Assembly (NCBI RefSeq): GCF_018802605.1
Contig: NZ_CP069161.1
Span: forward strand, 1,674,001 to 1,738,000
Direction of reading: 5' to 3'
Length of the DNA: 64,000 nucleotides
Origin: Paludibacterium paludis
Lineage (GTDB): Bacteria > Pseudomonadota > Gammaproteobacteria > Burkholderiales > Chromobacteriaceae
Shown: positions 27,151 to 35,457 of the stretch, one piece after another
Numbering within the stretch: position 1 is the first letter of the stretch
How the letters are laid out: each line of letters starts with the position of its first letter
The notes under the pieces: model-generated
Told to the model about the DNA's origin: nothing
Database searches by the model: none
Seen by the model: the letters and a program-made list of their open reading frames with translations, nothing else
Translations under genes and position numbers: made by a program

Positions 27151-28419
27151 ATGGTGTCCGAGCTTGCCGTTCATGGCGGTCGCCCTGTCCGTACCGCCGT
27201 TTGGCCGGGGTGGCCCGTCAGTTCATCCCGAACACTTGAAAATCTTCAGGCGGTTCTGGCCAGCGAGCGCTGGTCGATCAGCGGCCCATACCGCGGAACC
27301 GTTTCCTTCGAGCAGCGCTTCGCTTCGGCGTTCGCCGCGTTCACCGGCTCGCGGTATTGCGTTCCGGCCGCCTCCGGAACATCCAGTCTGACCATGGCGC
27401 TGGAGGGGGCGGGCGTCGGCGCGGGAGACGAGGTGATCGTGCCTGCCGTGTCCTGGGTCGCCTCGGCGTCCGCCGTGCTGGGCGTCAACGCTGTGCCGAT
27501 CCTGGTCGACATCGATCCGCGCACCGGATGTCTGGATCCGGCCGCCGTGGAGCGGGCGCTGACTCCCCGCTGCCGGGCCGTTACCGTGGTGCACCTGGGC
27601 TCGGCCGTCGCCGACCTGACCGCGCTGCTGAAGCTTTGCCAACGCCACGGCATTCCATTGATCGAGGATTGCGCCCAGGCGCATGGCGCGCGTTTCGCGA
27701 ACCGTCATGTGGGCACATTCGGCATCGCCGGCACGTTCAGCATGCAGCACAGCAAGTTGTTGACCAGCGGAGAGGGCGGCGCGGTGATCACCGATGACGG
27801 GGATCTGGCCAGAAGGCTGGCGCATTTGCGGGCCGATGGGCGCAGCTTCGGCGATGAACCGCCCGGGCCGGATCAGATGGAGCTGCAGGAGACCGCGGAG
27901 CTGATGGGGTCGAACTATTGCCTGTCGGAATTTCACGCGGCCATTTTGCTCGCCCAACTGGAAAAGCTGGAAGCCGAAAACACCACGCGCCGCGACAACG
28001 CGGCGCGCCTTGACGCGCTGCTGCGGGAGCTGGGCTGCGAGCCGCAGGCGACCTCGCCCGGCACCACCGCGCGCGCCTACTACACCTATGTGCTCGGATT
28101 GCCCGCTCCGGCGCTGGCCCGCGCGCCGGTGGAGCGCATCGCCGAGGCGCTGTCGGCGGAATTGGGGCTGACCTGCAAACCGATGTATGCGTCCTTGAAC
28201 CATTGCCGGCTGTACCGGCCGGAAACCCGCCGCCGTTTCGCTCTGAGCGAGGCGTTCCAGGAGGCGGTGCGGCCGAGGCGATTCGAACTTCCCGCCGCGG
28301 AAGCGTTCGCGCGCAGCCATATCGCATTGCCGCACCGGCTGTTGCTGGCCGATGCCTCCGCGATGGCGGATGTTCAGCGCGCCATGGATAAGGTGCTGTC
28401 CCATGTCGGCAGGTTGTGA
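27151..28419 (+). CDS. btrS: L-glutamine:2-deoxy-scyllo-inosose aminotransferase
   Basis: A 422-residue DegT/DnrJ/EryC1 (fold-type I) aminotransferase. It resembles BtrS/NeoB/StsC along its whole length: WPGWPVSSSRTLENLQAVL, RWSISGPYRGTVSFEQRFASAF, GDEVIVPAVSWVASASAVLGVNAVP, IEDCAQAHGA (Asp173), the PLP lysine Lys202 in SKLLTSGEGG, and GSNYCLSEFHAAILLAQLE. The family transfers the amide-derived amino group of Gln to 2-deoxy-scyllo-inosose, and the same enzyme also acts at the second position to give 2-deoxystreptamine. I chose ATG 27151 for its GGAGGTGG site; an in-frame GTG at 27112 lacks one. It is the first gene of the cluster. The BtrS family is the best fit, but sister aminotransferases of other aminocyclitols cannot be excluded from sequence alone. 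Confidence 0.9.
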   Translation: MVSELAVHGGRPVRTAVWPGWPVSSSRTLENLQAVLASERWSISGPYRGTVSFEQRFASAFAAFTGSRYCVPAASGTSSLTMALEGAGVGAGDEVIVPAVSWVASASAVLGVNAVPILVDIDPRTGCLDPAAVERALTPRCRAVTVVHLGSAVADLTALLKLCQRHGIPLIEDCAQAHGARFANRHVGTFGIAGTFSMQHSKLLTSGEGGAVITDDGDLARRLAHLRADGRSFGDEPPGPDQMELQETAELMGSNYCLSEFHAAILLAQLEKLEAENTTRRDNAARLDALLRELGCEPQATSPGTTARAYYTYVLGLPAPALARAPVERIAEALSAELGLTCKPMYASLNHCRLYRPETRRRFALSEAFQEAVRPRRFELPAAEAFARSHIALPHRLLLADASAMADVQRAMDKVLSHVGRL

Positions 28420-29068
28420 GCCCGCTGTCCGGCACCGTTTTGTCTTTATCCGGCATGCCGAGGCCCGCTGCAATCTTCAGTCCGCCGATGCGCGTATCGA
28501 TTCCGTCTCTCCTGACTCGCCGCTGACGGCGACCGGGGAGGAGCAGGCGCGGCTCCTGGCCGCGGGACTGCCGGAAGAGCTGGTCGGCGCCCGGGTGTTC
28601 TGCAGCCCGATGCGCCGGGCCGTGCTGACCGCCGGCGCGATCGCCGACCGGCACGGCGTGCCGCTGGCCGTGGATGGACGGCTCGAGGAGTTGAGGATCG
28701 CTTCCCCGCTGCGGCCGGCACTCGATGTCGCGGCGTGGGACAGCATGCTCGAGCGCAGACTGGCGCATCCGCGGCGCGAAGCCTTGCCGGGAGTGGAGAC
28801 GCTTTTGGCGCAGCGCGAACGGGTGGCGGATTTCTTGCTCGATCGGCATGCCGGCCGCGGGCGGGAGCTGTCGACACTGGTGGTGTCGCATGCTTTCACC
28901 ATCGAGTTGGCGATCAACCTGCTGTTGGGGCAGACGCCGCGGATGCTGGCGCGCTGGCGGCTGCGCATCAGCAACGCGGCTTTGCATGTCATCGAAAACG
29001 ATTATGTGGGCGGGCCTTCCCGGCTGATGCTGGTGAACGCGAAAAACCACCTCGGAACCCTGCTTTAG
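28403..29068 (+). CDS. Histidine phosphatase family protein
   Basis: A 221-residue member of the histidine-phosphatase (phosphoglycerate-mutase-like) superfamily. The catalytic RHAE motif is close to the N-terminus (FVFIRHAEARCN), with SPMRRAVLTAGAI as the second phosphate pocket, the acid/base region RLEELRI and the second histidine in VVSHAFTIEL. The start ATG 28403 overlaps the aminotransferase gene by 17 nt; the preceding frame from 28352 is out-of-character sequence. In butirosin and neomycin biosynthesis a phosphatase (BtrP/NeoI role) removes the 5''-phosphate left by the phosphoribosyl transfer, and this gene is a natural candidate because a phosphoribosyltransferase gene follows at 33583. 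The role is inferred from context, not proven. Confidence 0.78.
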   Translation: MSAGCEPAVRHRFVFIRHAEARCNLQSADARIDSVSPDSPLTATGEEQARLLAAGLPEELVGARVFCSPMRRAVLTAGAIADRHGVPLAVDGRLEELRIASPLRPALDVAAWDSMLERRLAHPRREALPGVETLLAQRERVADFLLDRHAGRGRELSTLVVSHAFTIELAINLLLGQTPRMLARWRLRISNAALHVIENDYVGGPSRLMLVNAKNHLGTLL

Positions 29069-29080
29069 GAACGGATAGTT

Positions 29081-32000
29081 ATGACTGCCAAATTGGAACG
29101 CCTGCGACAGCTGTCGCAACACCCAGAGTTTGCCGTGCTGGTGCCGCCGCTGGCGGCGCTGCCCACCGACGGGCTCGCCGCCGAAACCGAATGGACGCAA
29201 GGGCAGGCGCTGCTTGCCGTGTGCGCCGAGCGCGCCGCCGGCCGCGGCGACTGGCTGGAGCACGTCAAGAGCGTGTGCGGACCGGCGCCGTGGATCATCC
29301 GCAGCGCGGGGCTGGAGGACGGAGAGCACTTCGTCAACGCCGGCGGGTACGCCAGCCTGGTGTGCCGCAGCGAGGCCGAATTCGCCAACACCATCGCGGC
29401 GGTCGCGCTCAGCGGTTTCGCGGCGCAAGCCGTCGAGCAGCAGCGGCTCGCCGATCCGGCTTACCGGCCGCGGCCGATCGCCTGTTTCGCCCAGCCGCTC
29501 ATCGAGTCCGGGGACGACAGGGTCGACATGGAGCGGGCGCCTTACCTTTCCGCGGCCGACTGCGCCGGGCTGTTGGGCACGCTTGCCGCCCTGCATCGCC
29601 ATTTCGCCTTCGAAGCGCTGGATACGGAGTGGGTGCTGGAAACCGACCAGGGCATGGTTTCGGTCACCGGCCTGACCTTGGCCGGCGTCGACGGTGTGCG
29701 CGGACAATTGGCGTTCGGTTACGGTTTCGCCTCGGCGCAATCGCCGGGACTGCGCGCGAATTCGGTGGCGTATTGCTGGCCCTCGCTGGCCGCGCCCCTG
29801 TGGCAGGGCGAGCGTCTGCTCATGGCCCGCATCCGCAAGACCTGGCTGGTGCAGGTGCGCCCCGCTCCGGGGTATGCGCTGGAGCGCCGCGTGCGGCGGC
29901 TGACCGCCGCGGCGCGCGGGCAACTGTCACAGCGCTTGCGCGAGGTGCGGGCGGTGCCGGTGCTGCAACCGGCCGCGCCGCGGCAGGGCGGGTTTCTCGC
30001 GGCGGCGACGCTGGACGATGCCTGGAGCCGTTATCTGCGCCTGGCGCCCGAGGCGCGCGCGGAGCTGGCCGCGGTCTTCGTCGAGTCCGGCGTGGCCAGC
30101 GAGCATGCCGGGATCATGTTCCGACAGCAGCGTTTGCCGGTGTTCCGTGTCGAACTGGCCGCGCTGCCGGCGGTTTCGGGCGTGGTGGTCGATGCCGTCG
30201 GCGAGCGGGCCTGGTTCGGTACGGTGACCCCCTCGCTTGAGCCCGAGACGGAGGAGGCCGACTGTGTCGACCTGCCCGCCGGTGTCCGCTGTTGGTTCGA
30301 CGATGAGGCGCCGGCGCTGGATGGTCCGGATGCCGAACGGGCGCAGGCGCGTTTGCGCATGGCGCTGGCCGGCCTGCCGGCCGCCGCGGAGCATGATCGG
30401 GCGGCCATCGAGCAGCGCAGCGCCTGGCCGTCGAGCAGCTGGCTGGAGTGCGATGGCGGGGTACGCAGCCCGAGCTTGCTCGGCTGGCTGCTCAGCCATG
30501 ACCGCGCGGCGCTTCAGGCATGGCGGTCGAACTGGGAAACCGTGCCCGAAGCGGTCGCGTATGTCCATGCCGAGCATGCCTGCCGCGATCCGCGGGCGGA
30601 GTTGCCCGTGCTGTGCCGCGAATGCCCGTCCCTCGCGACATCCCTTCCCTCGGTGCGCGACATCCGGCTGGCCATGGCGTTGTCCGGGGCCGAGCGTTGG
30701 GCGGCAAGGTTGCCGGGCACAAGGCTGGCCGCGCTCGCGGGCACCGCACTGGAAAACCCGGCGGCGCGCGAGCAGCTGGAATGCGTGCTGCGGGTGCTCG
30801 ACGATACCGGGGTGATGCCGATTTACGATGATGAGGACCGGATCGCCATTGTCGGTGCCCTGTGCGCCGCGGTGGACCACGGCATCGCGCCGGCCGATCT
30901 GTGGCGCGCGGTGCGTCGCGGCCAGCTTGCGCCCACCGCGCTGGCGAGTCTGGTGGCGTCCCCCCGCGCCTTCGCCGCGTATCTGGAGTTGCTCGGGCCG
31001 CTCGAAACGTTCCGCGCCGCCGCTGCGCTGGCGGGAGGCAACGAAGCGGCGGCGTTGCTGGAGGCCTCATCGGCCCTGACGCGGGTCTTGCGGGAGAACG
31101 GCCTGTCGACTCTGGAAGGTTTGTGCCGGATCGATCAGGTCGATACCTGGGATCAGGTGCTCAAGGCCGTTCTGACCGACGTGGTGGAGCGGCGCGACCC
31201 CGCCGCGCACCGGCGCTATCTGGATCTGTTGGCCGGCTGGATCGGTTTTGCGCGGCTCCAGGGCATTTCCGCGTCCGACGATGCCGCTTTGGCGGTGTTT
31301 CTGGAGTGGCTGGCCCTGGCGCGGGAAGCGCCGGTGCCGGACGCCTTCCTGCTGGAACTGGAGGAAGAGGAGGCGGAGCGTCTGGGCGACGAGTTCTTGC
31401 GCTGGCAGGTGCTGATGCCGATCGCCGGAAGCGGGGGGGTGGAGGCGTTGCCCATGCAGAACGCCCACCAGCTGCACAACTTGCTGCACCAGTGGATGCT
31501 GGCGCGTTTTCGTGCCGAGGCCGGCGCCGAGTTGCCGGGATGCTTGCGCCAACTGCTGACCATCGCCGACGGATTCGGCGACGCCAGATCGTGCCTGCTC
31601 AGGCTTGGCCGTTCGGTGCTGGAGATCTCCCTGCCGATGGTGGTGCACAAGGCGAGTTTCCTGTTCGACGACCGGGAACTGACGGTCGAATTCGCCGAGC
31701 TTCCCGACGCGCCGGAGGAGGAAATCGGCCGCCTGCTGGTGTTCGAGGCGCTGGCGCGGCGGATCGGCGAATGGGAGCCGGCCTGGCGCGTTTCGCTGAA
31801 CCGGGTCTGCGTGCTGGGAACCTGGACGCTGTTTTTGCGCGTGAGGCGCAGCGACGACGAGCGGCTGCGGGCCGGCGATGTGCGGCAGATGCTGATCTGG
31901 CTGCGTGTGCTGTTCGATACGGCGTACGACTTTTCTTATGTGGACAACGAGGAGGTCGAAGAGGCGTACGCGCTGTTCGGCGAGTCGCCCTGGCCCGATC

Positions 32001-32755
32001 TGTTCCGTTTTTATGCCGATTACCGCGAGGCGATCGACTTTTCCATGCAGCGTGCCACGGTGTATGCCTTGCCGTTCGCCACCACGCTGGCCTCGGTGTG
32101 CCAGGACGAAGCGGTGCGAGAAGCGGTGGCGGACGCCTATTTGTCCGGCTTCGAGGGAGCCTGGCAGGCGTTTCTGGACACCTGCGCGGAACTTGAGCAA
32201 CCGGATGAGGATGTCGGGGACTGGTCCAGCCGTTATGCCGCGGCCGGGCAACTGGGACTGCTGCTCGCCGCCGTGTGGCCGCGGCAAGCGTTGGCGCGGC
32301 TCGCGCAAGCGCCCGTGTCCGATATCGCCGGCGAGCGCATCGGCGCCAGTTTGCTGCATCGCCGCGATCTTGCCGGAGAGTTGCGCCGACTGATCGCGCC
32401 GGGCGCGGCGCCGGCCGGGGCCGCGCTGCGGGCGCTGGCCCTGAGCCGGGCGCCGTGCCGGGTGGTGGAGGCGGCGACAGCCATCGAGATCGGCGAAGAG
32501 GTGGCCCGGGCCGGACGCGCGTTCAAGCGCTGCAAAGAGTATCTGCTCGCGCATCATGCCGATCTTTTGCCGGAGCGCGTGTGCGAGCGGTTGATCGCCC
32601 AGCTCGATCTCGTGCCGCGCGGCGTGACGCCCGCGGCGGAGGCCAGTATCGGGCGGGCGCTGGAACGGGCGGCGGAGCGACGCGCCCGGTTCCATCTGGC
32701 CGAGGTGGATTATGTCGCCATCGTTCGCGCATTCAGCACGGAGATTACCGCATGA
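29081..32755 (+). CDS. 1224-residue protein with PPDK/PEP-synthase-like N-terminal domain
   Basis: I do not recognise this protein as a whole. Residues about 70-265 resemble the ATP-binding domain of pyruvate phosphate dikinase/PEP synthase: PWIIRSAGLEDGEHFVNAGGYASLV recalls the family's 'vRSSa..ED...asfaGqy', and IRKTWLVQVRPAPGY recalls the ending 'iylVQaRP'. Residues 300-1224 are Ala/Leu/Glu-rich, probably mostly helical, with no His-swivel or PEP-binding motif that I can find. There is no transmembrane segment or signal peptide. An AGGAAC-type site precedes ATG 29081, and its stop overlaps the next gene (ATGA). I recall no counterpart in the butirosin, neomycin, kanamycin or gentamicin clusters. 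Possible roles include ATP-dependent phosphorylation of the antibiotic (self-protection), ligation of an acyl group, or scaffolding; none is established. Confidence 0.75.
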   Translation: MTAKLERLRQLSQHPEFAVLVPPLAALPTDGLAAETEWTQGQALLAVCAERAAGRGDWLEHVKSVCGPAPWIIRSAGLEDGEHFVNAGGYASLVCRSEAEFANTIAAVALSGFAAQAVEQQRLADPAYRPRPIACFAQPLIESGDDRVDMERAPYLSAADCAGLLGTLAALHRHFAFEALDTEWVLETDQGMVSVTGLTLAGVDGVRGQLAFGYGFASAQSPGLRANSVAYCWPSLAAPLWQGERLLMARIRKTWLVQVRPAPGYALERRVRRLTAAARGQLSQRLREVRAVPVLQPAAPRQGGFLAAATLDDAWSRYLRLAPEARAELAAVFVESGVASEHAGIMFRQQRLPVFRVELAALPAVSGVVVDAVGERAWFGTVTPSLEPETEEADCVDLPAGVRCWFDDEAPALDGPDAERAQARLRMALAGLPAAAEHDRAAIEQRSAWPSSSWLECDGGVRSPSLLGWLLSHDRAALQAWRSNWETVPEAVAYVHAEHACRDPRAELPVLCRECPSLATSLPSVRDIRLAMALSGAERWAARLPGTRLAALAGTALENPAAREQLECVLRVLDDTGVMPIYDDEDRIAIVGALCAAVDHGIAPADLWRAVRRGQLAPTALASLVASPRAFAAYLELLGPLETFRAAAALAGGNEAAALLEASSALTRVLRENGLSTLEGLCRIDQVDTWDQVLKAVLTDVVERRDPAAHRRYLDLLAGWIGFARLQGISASDDAALAVFLEWLALAREAPVPDAFLLELEEEEAERLGDEFLRWQVLMPIAGSGGVEALPMQNAHQLHNLLHQWMLARFRAEAGAELPGCLRQLLTIADGFGDARSCLLRLGRSVLEISLPMVVHKASFLFDDRELTVEFAELPDAPEEEIGRLLVFEALARRIGEWEPAWRVSLNRVCVLGTWTLFLRVRRSDDERLRAGDVRQMLIWLRVLFDTAYDFSYVDNEEVEEAYALFGESPWPDLFRFYADYREAIDFSMQRATVYALPFATTLASVCQDEAVREAVADAYLSGFEGAWQAFLDTCAELEQPDEDVGDWSSRYAAAGQLGLLLAAVWPRQALARLAQAPVSDIAGERIGASLLHRRDLAGELRRLIAPGAAPAGAALRALALSRAPCRVVEAATAIEIGEEVARAGRAFKRCKEYLLAHHADLLPERVCERLIAQLDLVPRGVTPAAEASIGRALERAAERRARFHLAEVDYVAIVRAFSTEITA

Positions 32756-33582
32756 CGCAACGTCCTTTGATCGCGTTCCAGCTGGCGGCCGACGCCGCCT
32801 ACGCCCGGATGTGCACGGCCATGGTGCACGCCATCCGCCATTTTCATCCGGATGCGCCGGTCCGGCTGTACCGGCCGGAAGCCGACCGGGAAGCCTTTGC
32901 CCATCTGGAAGGCAAGGCGGAACTGCTGCCGCCGCCGCCGAGCACCTTGCCGTTCGGCGAATTCCATCCCCTGATCTGGACCAAGATGGAGGCCGCCGCC
33001 TGGGAGGGACCCGACGTCGTCGTGGTGCTCGATCCGGATCAGATCCTGTACCGCCCGATGCGCGAGCTGTGCGAACGGTTCTGGGCCAGCGACGCGGACT
33101 TCGGCAGCACGACGGACGATGAGGATGTGCGCCATCAGTTCCGCCAGTTGCCCGCCATTCTGGAACCGGTGGCCGACCGGGCGGGCATCAGCAGCGGCAC
33201 CATGCTGATCCGGCCGTCAGCGCGCTTTTACGCCAGTTTGCGCGAGGTCGCCGAAAACTTCGCCCAGCACGCGAAGTACCCGGATCAGGCGGTACTCAAT
33301 GTGCTGGCCTATGTCACCGGCCGATGGATGTATTTCGATGAGGTATTGCAGATGCCGCACCTGTCCCCGGGCATCCTCGACGAAGCGCACGACGCCTGCC
33401 TGATCCATTTTTATACACCGCGGCCGGCATGCTTCGGAGCCAGTCCGCGCCGGGCGAAGGAGGAATCGTTCGCCGAGGCGTGCGCCGAGTTCGCCGAGCT
33501 GACCGGACGGCCTTATCCGGAGCAGAGGGTCGAGCGCGATTTCCTGGTCCGTCTGGAAAACCGCCTTGCTAAGGCCGGTTGA
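32752..33582 (+). CDS. GT-A glycosyltransferase (GT8-like)
   Basis: A 276-residue nucleotide-diphospho-sugar transferase-like protein. The N-terminal Rossmann part (LIAFQLAADAAYARMCTAMVHAIRHFHPDAPVRLYRP) leads to the metal-binding DxD motif in VVVVLDPDQILYRPM (about residue 93), and ISSGTMLIRPSARFYASLREV plus YPDQAVLNVLAY correspond to acceptor/donor loops of GT8-like enzymes. It is cytosolic. ATG 32752 overlaps the stop of the 1224-residue gene, so the two are coupled. The known ribostamycin/neomycin pathway uses two GT-B glycosyltransferases, both already represented in this cluster; this extra GT-A enzyme has no assigned step and may add another sugar. Confidence 0.78.
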   Translation: MTQRPLIAFQLAADAAYARMCTAMVHAIRHFHPDAPVRLYRPEADREAFAHLEGKAELLPPPPSTLPFGEFHPLIWTKMEAAAWEGPDVVVVLDPDQILYRPMRELCERFWASDADFGSTTDDEDVRHQFRQLPAILEPVADRAGISSGTMLIRPSARFYASLREVAENFAQHAKYPDQAVLNVLAYVTGRWMYFDEVLQMPHLSPGILDEAHDACLIHFYTPRPACFGASPRRAKEESFAEACAEFAELTGRPYPEQRVERDFLVRLENRLAKAG

Positions 33583-35457
33583 GTGCCGCCCGCGATGCAC
33601 AACTCCGTCACGATGAGCGCTCGGGCACAAGGCGACGGGGACGGTGTGCGCATCGTTCCGGCGGCGCTGGTCGCCGCACTGGCGGACGCTTCCGGATCCG
33701 GCGACGACTACTTGGCCGCCTGCGCGCTGTTGCAGGTGTGGAGCGATCTGCAATTGCTCGCCGAGGGGAGCGGCCAGCCGGACCCGGTGCGCCGCCGTGC
33801 CCGGGCCGCCACCGCGCGCGCGGCGCAGGCGGCATTCGACGCCGCTTGCGGGCGCCCCCTGGCGCCGGCGCGTTCCGCCCGGGCCGGCATTGTGCTGCGC
33901 GGCCGGCTCGACGCCTGGCAGGACATGCTGGAGCGCGCGCTGATGGTCCCGATGCCGGAATGCTGCGGCTATGACCTCGGCGACACCGCGGTGTGCCTTG
34001 ACGACGCCGTCCGTTTCGCGCGCGGCCTGCCGCGCGGCCGCCGTGTGGTGGTGGTCGGCATCCGGGGCGGCGGGGCCTTTCTGGCGCCGCGCTGGGCCGC
34101 CGGATTGGCGCGGGCCTCCGGCCGCGCGCCGCCATGGGTCACGCTGCGGCCGCTGGGCGCCGCGTCCTTGCGCGGAGGATACCATCCGTTCGAACTGGAT
34201 GCCGTCCGGCGGCTTTGCGTGGCGCAGCCGGATACGCCGGATATCGTGATTGTCGACGATCAGCCCGATACGGGCGGCACCGTGGATCTGCTGGCGCAGG
34301 CGCTCAAGCCGTGGGCGGACCGGATATGGGCCGCCAGCATCGGCAAGGTCAGTCTCTGGCATGGGCCGGGCCGCTGGACGCGGGTGCAGGAGCGGGCGGT
34401 GCTCGCGCCCCGGCCGAGGCCGGCGCTGTGGCAACTGTTGCGGGAGGAGGACCGGCCGGCGTTTCTCTCGGTGCTTTGCGAGGCGCTGCCGCAGGCCGCG
34501 GATGGAGCGGCCGGCGTCTCGATCCGCTGCCCGTCGCTCGAGCGGCGCTATGGCCGCGAAACGGCCTGGCTGCCGTGGAATGATCCGGCGCTTTCGCATC
34601 ATCGGCGGCGATTGATCAATCCCCGCAAAACCCCCTTGCTGGTGACCGGCGACGATGGCCGTCCCTTGCTGCACCTGCGTTTTATCGGCGAGGGCGCATT
34701 CGGCGCCGCCGAATTCCGGCGCGTTCAGGCGCTGGCCGCGGCGCAAGGCGAGGCCTGGTTCCTGGACGGGTACCGCATCGCGGCGCACCAGCCCGGCCTG
34801 CGGCCGCTGAGCGGCATCCTGGCCGAGGCCGATGCCGTGTCGCGGCGAACCTGGCTGGCCCGCTGCGCCGCGCTGCTCCGTGACAGCCGCGATCGGCCGC
34901 TGGCGAGGGTCGGGGAGTGCGCAGGCGATCTTCGCGTTGGCGAGCGCGCCGGCGCGGTCCTGGCGTCCTTGCGGGCACGCATTGGCGGCGTTTTGCCTCC
35001 GCCGCCTTCGTGGCTGCCGGCTTTACGGCTACCGGTTTTCGCCGGCAGCCGGGAGCCCGTGCGCGGCGCGCTCACCCACGCGTTCGGCGACTGGCACTGG
35101 CAGGCTCGACCGGACGGAACGCTGCGGCGCTTCCATCTGGAGGCCAACTGGGGTGGCGTGAGCTGGCCCGAGCTGGATGCGGCGTCCTTCCTGCTGGCGC
35201 ACCGGCTCGGACCGGAGGCGCTCGAGGCGATGATCGCCGGCGGCGCGCTGGAGGCGTCGCGACGGGACAGCATCGCGCTCTCGATGCCCGTCGCGGCATG
35301 GTTGTGGCTTGACGGTTGCCGCCGGGACCTGCGGCAAATCAGCCCCGACGGGGCGGCGCTCTGGCGCGAGGATCTGTCTTCGCTGTGGTCCGTGCTGTCG
35401 CAATACACCGATCTTATTTTCTCTTCACCTGCCCTGAAAGGGAGTGCGCATGAGTAG
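33583..35457 (+). CDS. Phosphoribosyltransferase-domain protein (BtrL/NeoL-like role)
   Basis: A 624-residue protein. The type-I phosphoribosyltransferase PRPP loop is plain at residues 221-233 (IVIVDDQPDTGGT), preceded by the pyrophosphate-loop-like VVVVGIRGGGAFLAP (156-168). PRPP-dependent transfer of ribose 5-phosphate to neamine, giving 5''-phosphoribostamycin, is the known role of BtrL-type proteins, and this is the expected partner of a phosphatase. The region from about 350 to 624 is a large extra domain with a glycine-rich LRFIGEGAFGAAEFRRV segment faintly like a kinase P-loop lobe; I leave its role open. The start is GTG 33583 directly after the previous stop (AAGG 8 nt upstream); ATG 33595 and 33613 are alternatives. 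It overlaps the next gene by 8 nt. Confidence 0.78.
   Translation: MPPAMHNSVTMSARAQGDGDGVRIVPAALVAALADASGSGDDYLAACALLQVWSDLQLLAEGSGQPDPVRRRARAATARAAQAAFDAACGRPLAPARSARAGIVLRGRLDAWQDMLERALMVPMPECCGYDLGDTAVCLDDAVRFARGLPRGRRVVVVGIRGGGAFLAPRWAAGLARASGRAPPWVTLRPLGAASLRGGYHPFELDAVRRLCVAQPDTPDIVIVDDQPDTGGTVDLLAQALKPWADRIWAASIGKVSLWHGPGRWTRVQERAVLAPRPRPALWQLLREEDRPAFLSVLCEALPQAADGAAGVSIRCPSLERRYGRETAWLPWNDPALSHHRRRLINPRKTPLLVTGDDGRPLLHLRFIGEGAFGAAEFRRVQALAAAQGEAWFLDGYRIAAHQPGLRPLSGILAEADAVSRRTWLARCAALLRDSRDRPLARVGECAGDLRVGERAGAVLASLRARIGGVLPPPPSWLPALRLPVFAGSREPVRGALTHAFGDWHWQARPDGTLRRFHLEANWGGVSWPELDAASFLLAHRLGPEALEAMIAGGALEASRRDSIALSMPVAAWLWLDGCRRDLRQISPDGAALWREDLSSLWSVLSQYTDLIFSSPALKGSAHE

Noticed and set aside
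27788..29923. 711-residue minus-strand open frame
   Set aside because: It runs antisense across three recognised cluster genes; GC-rich third positions keep the antisense frame open.
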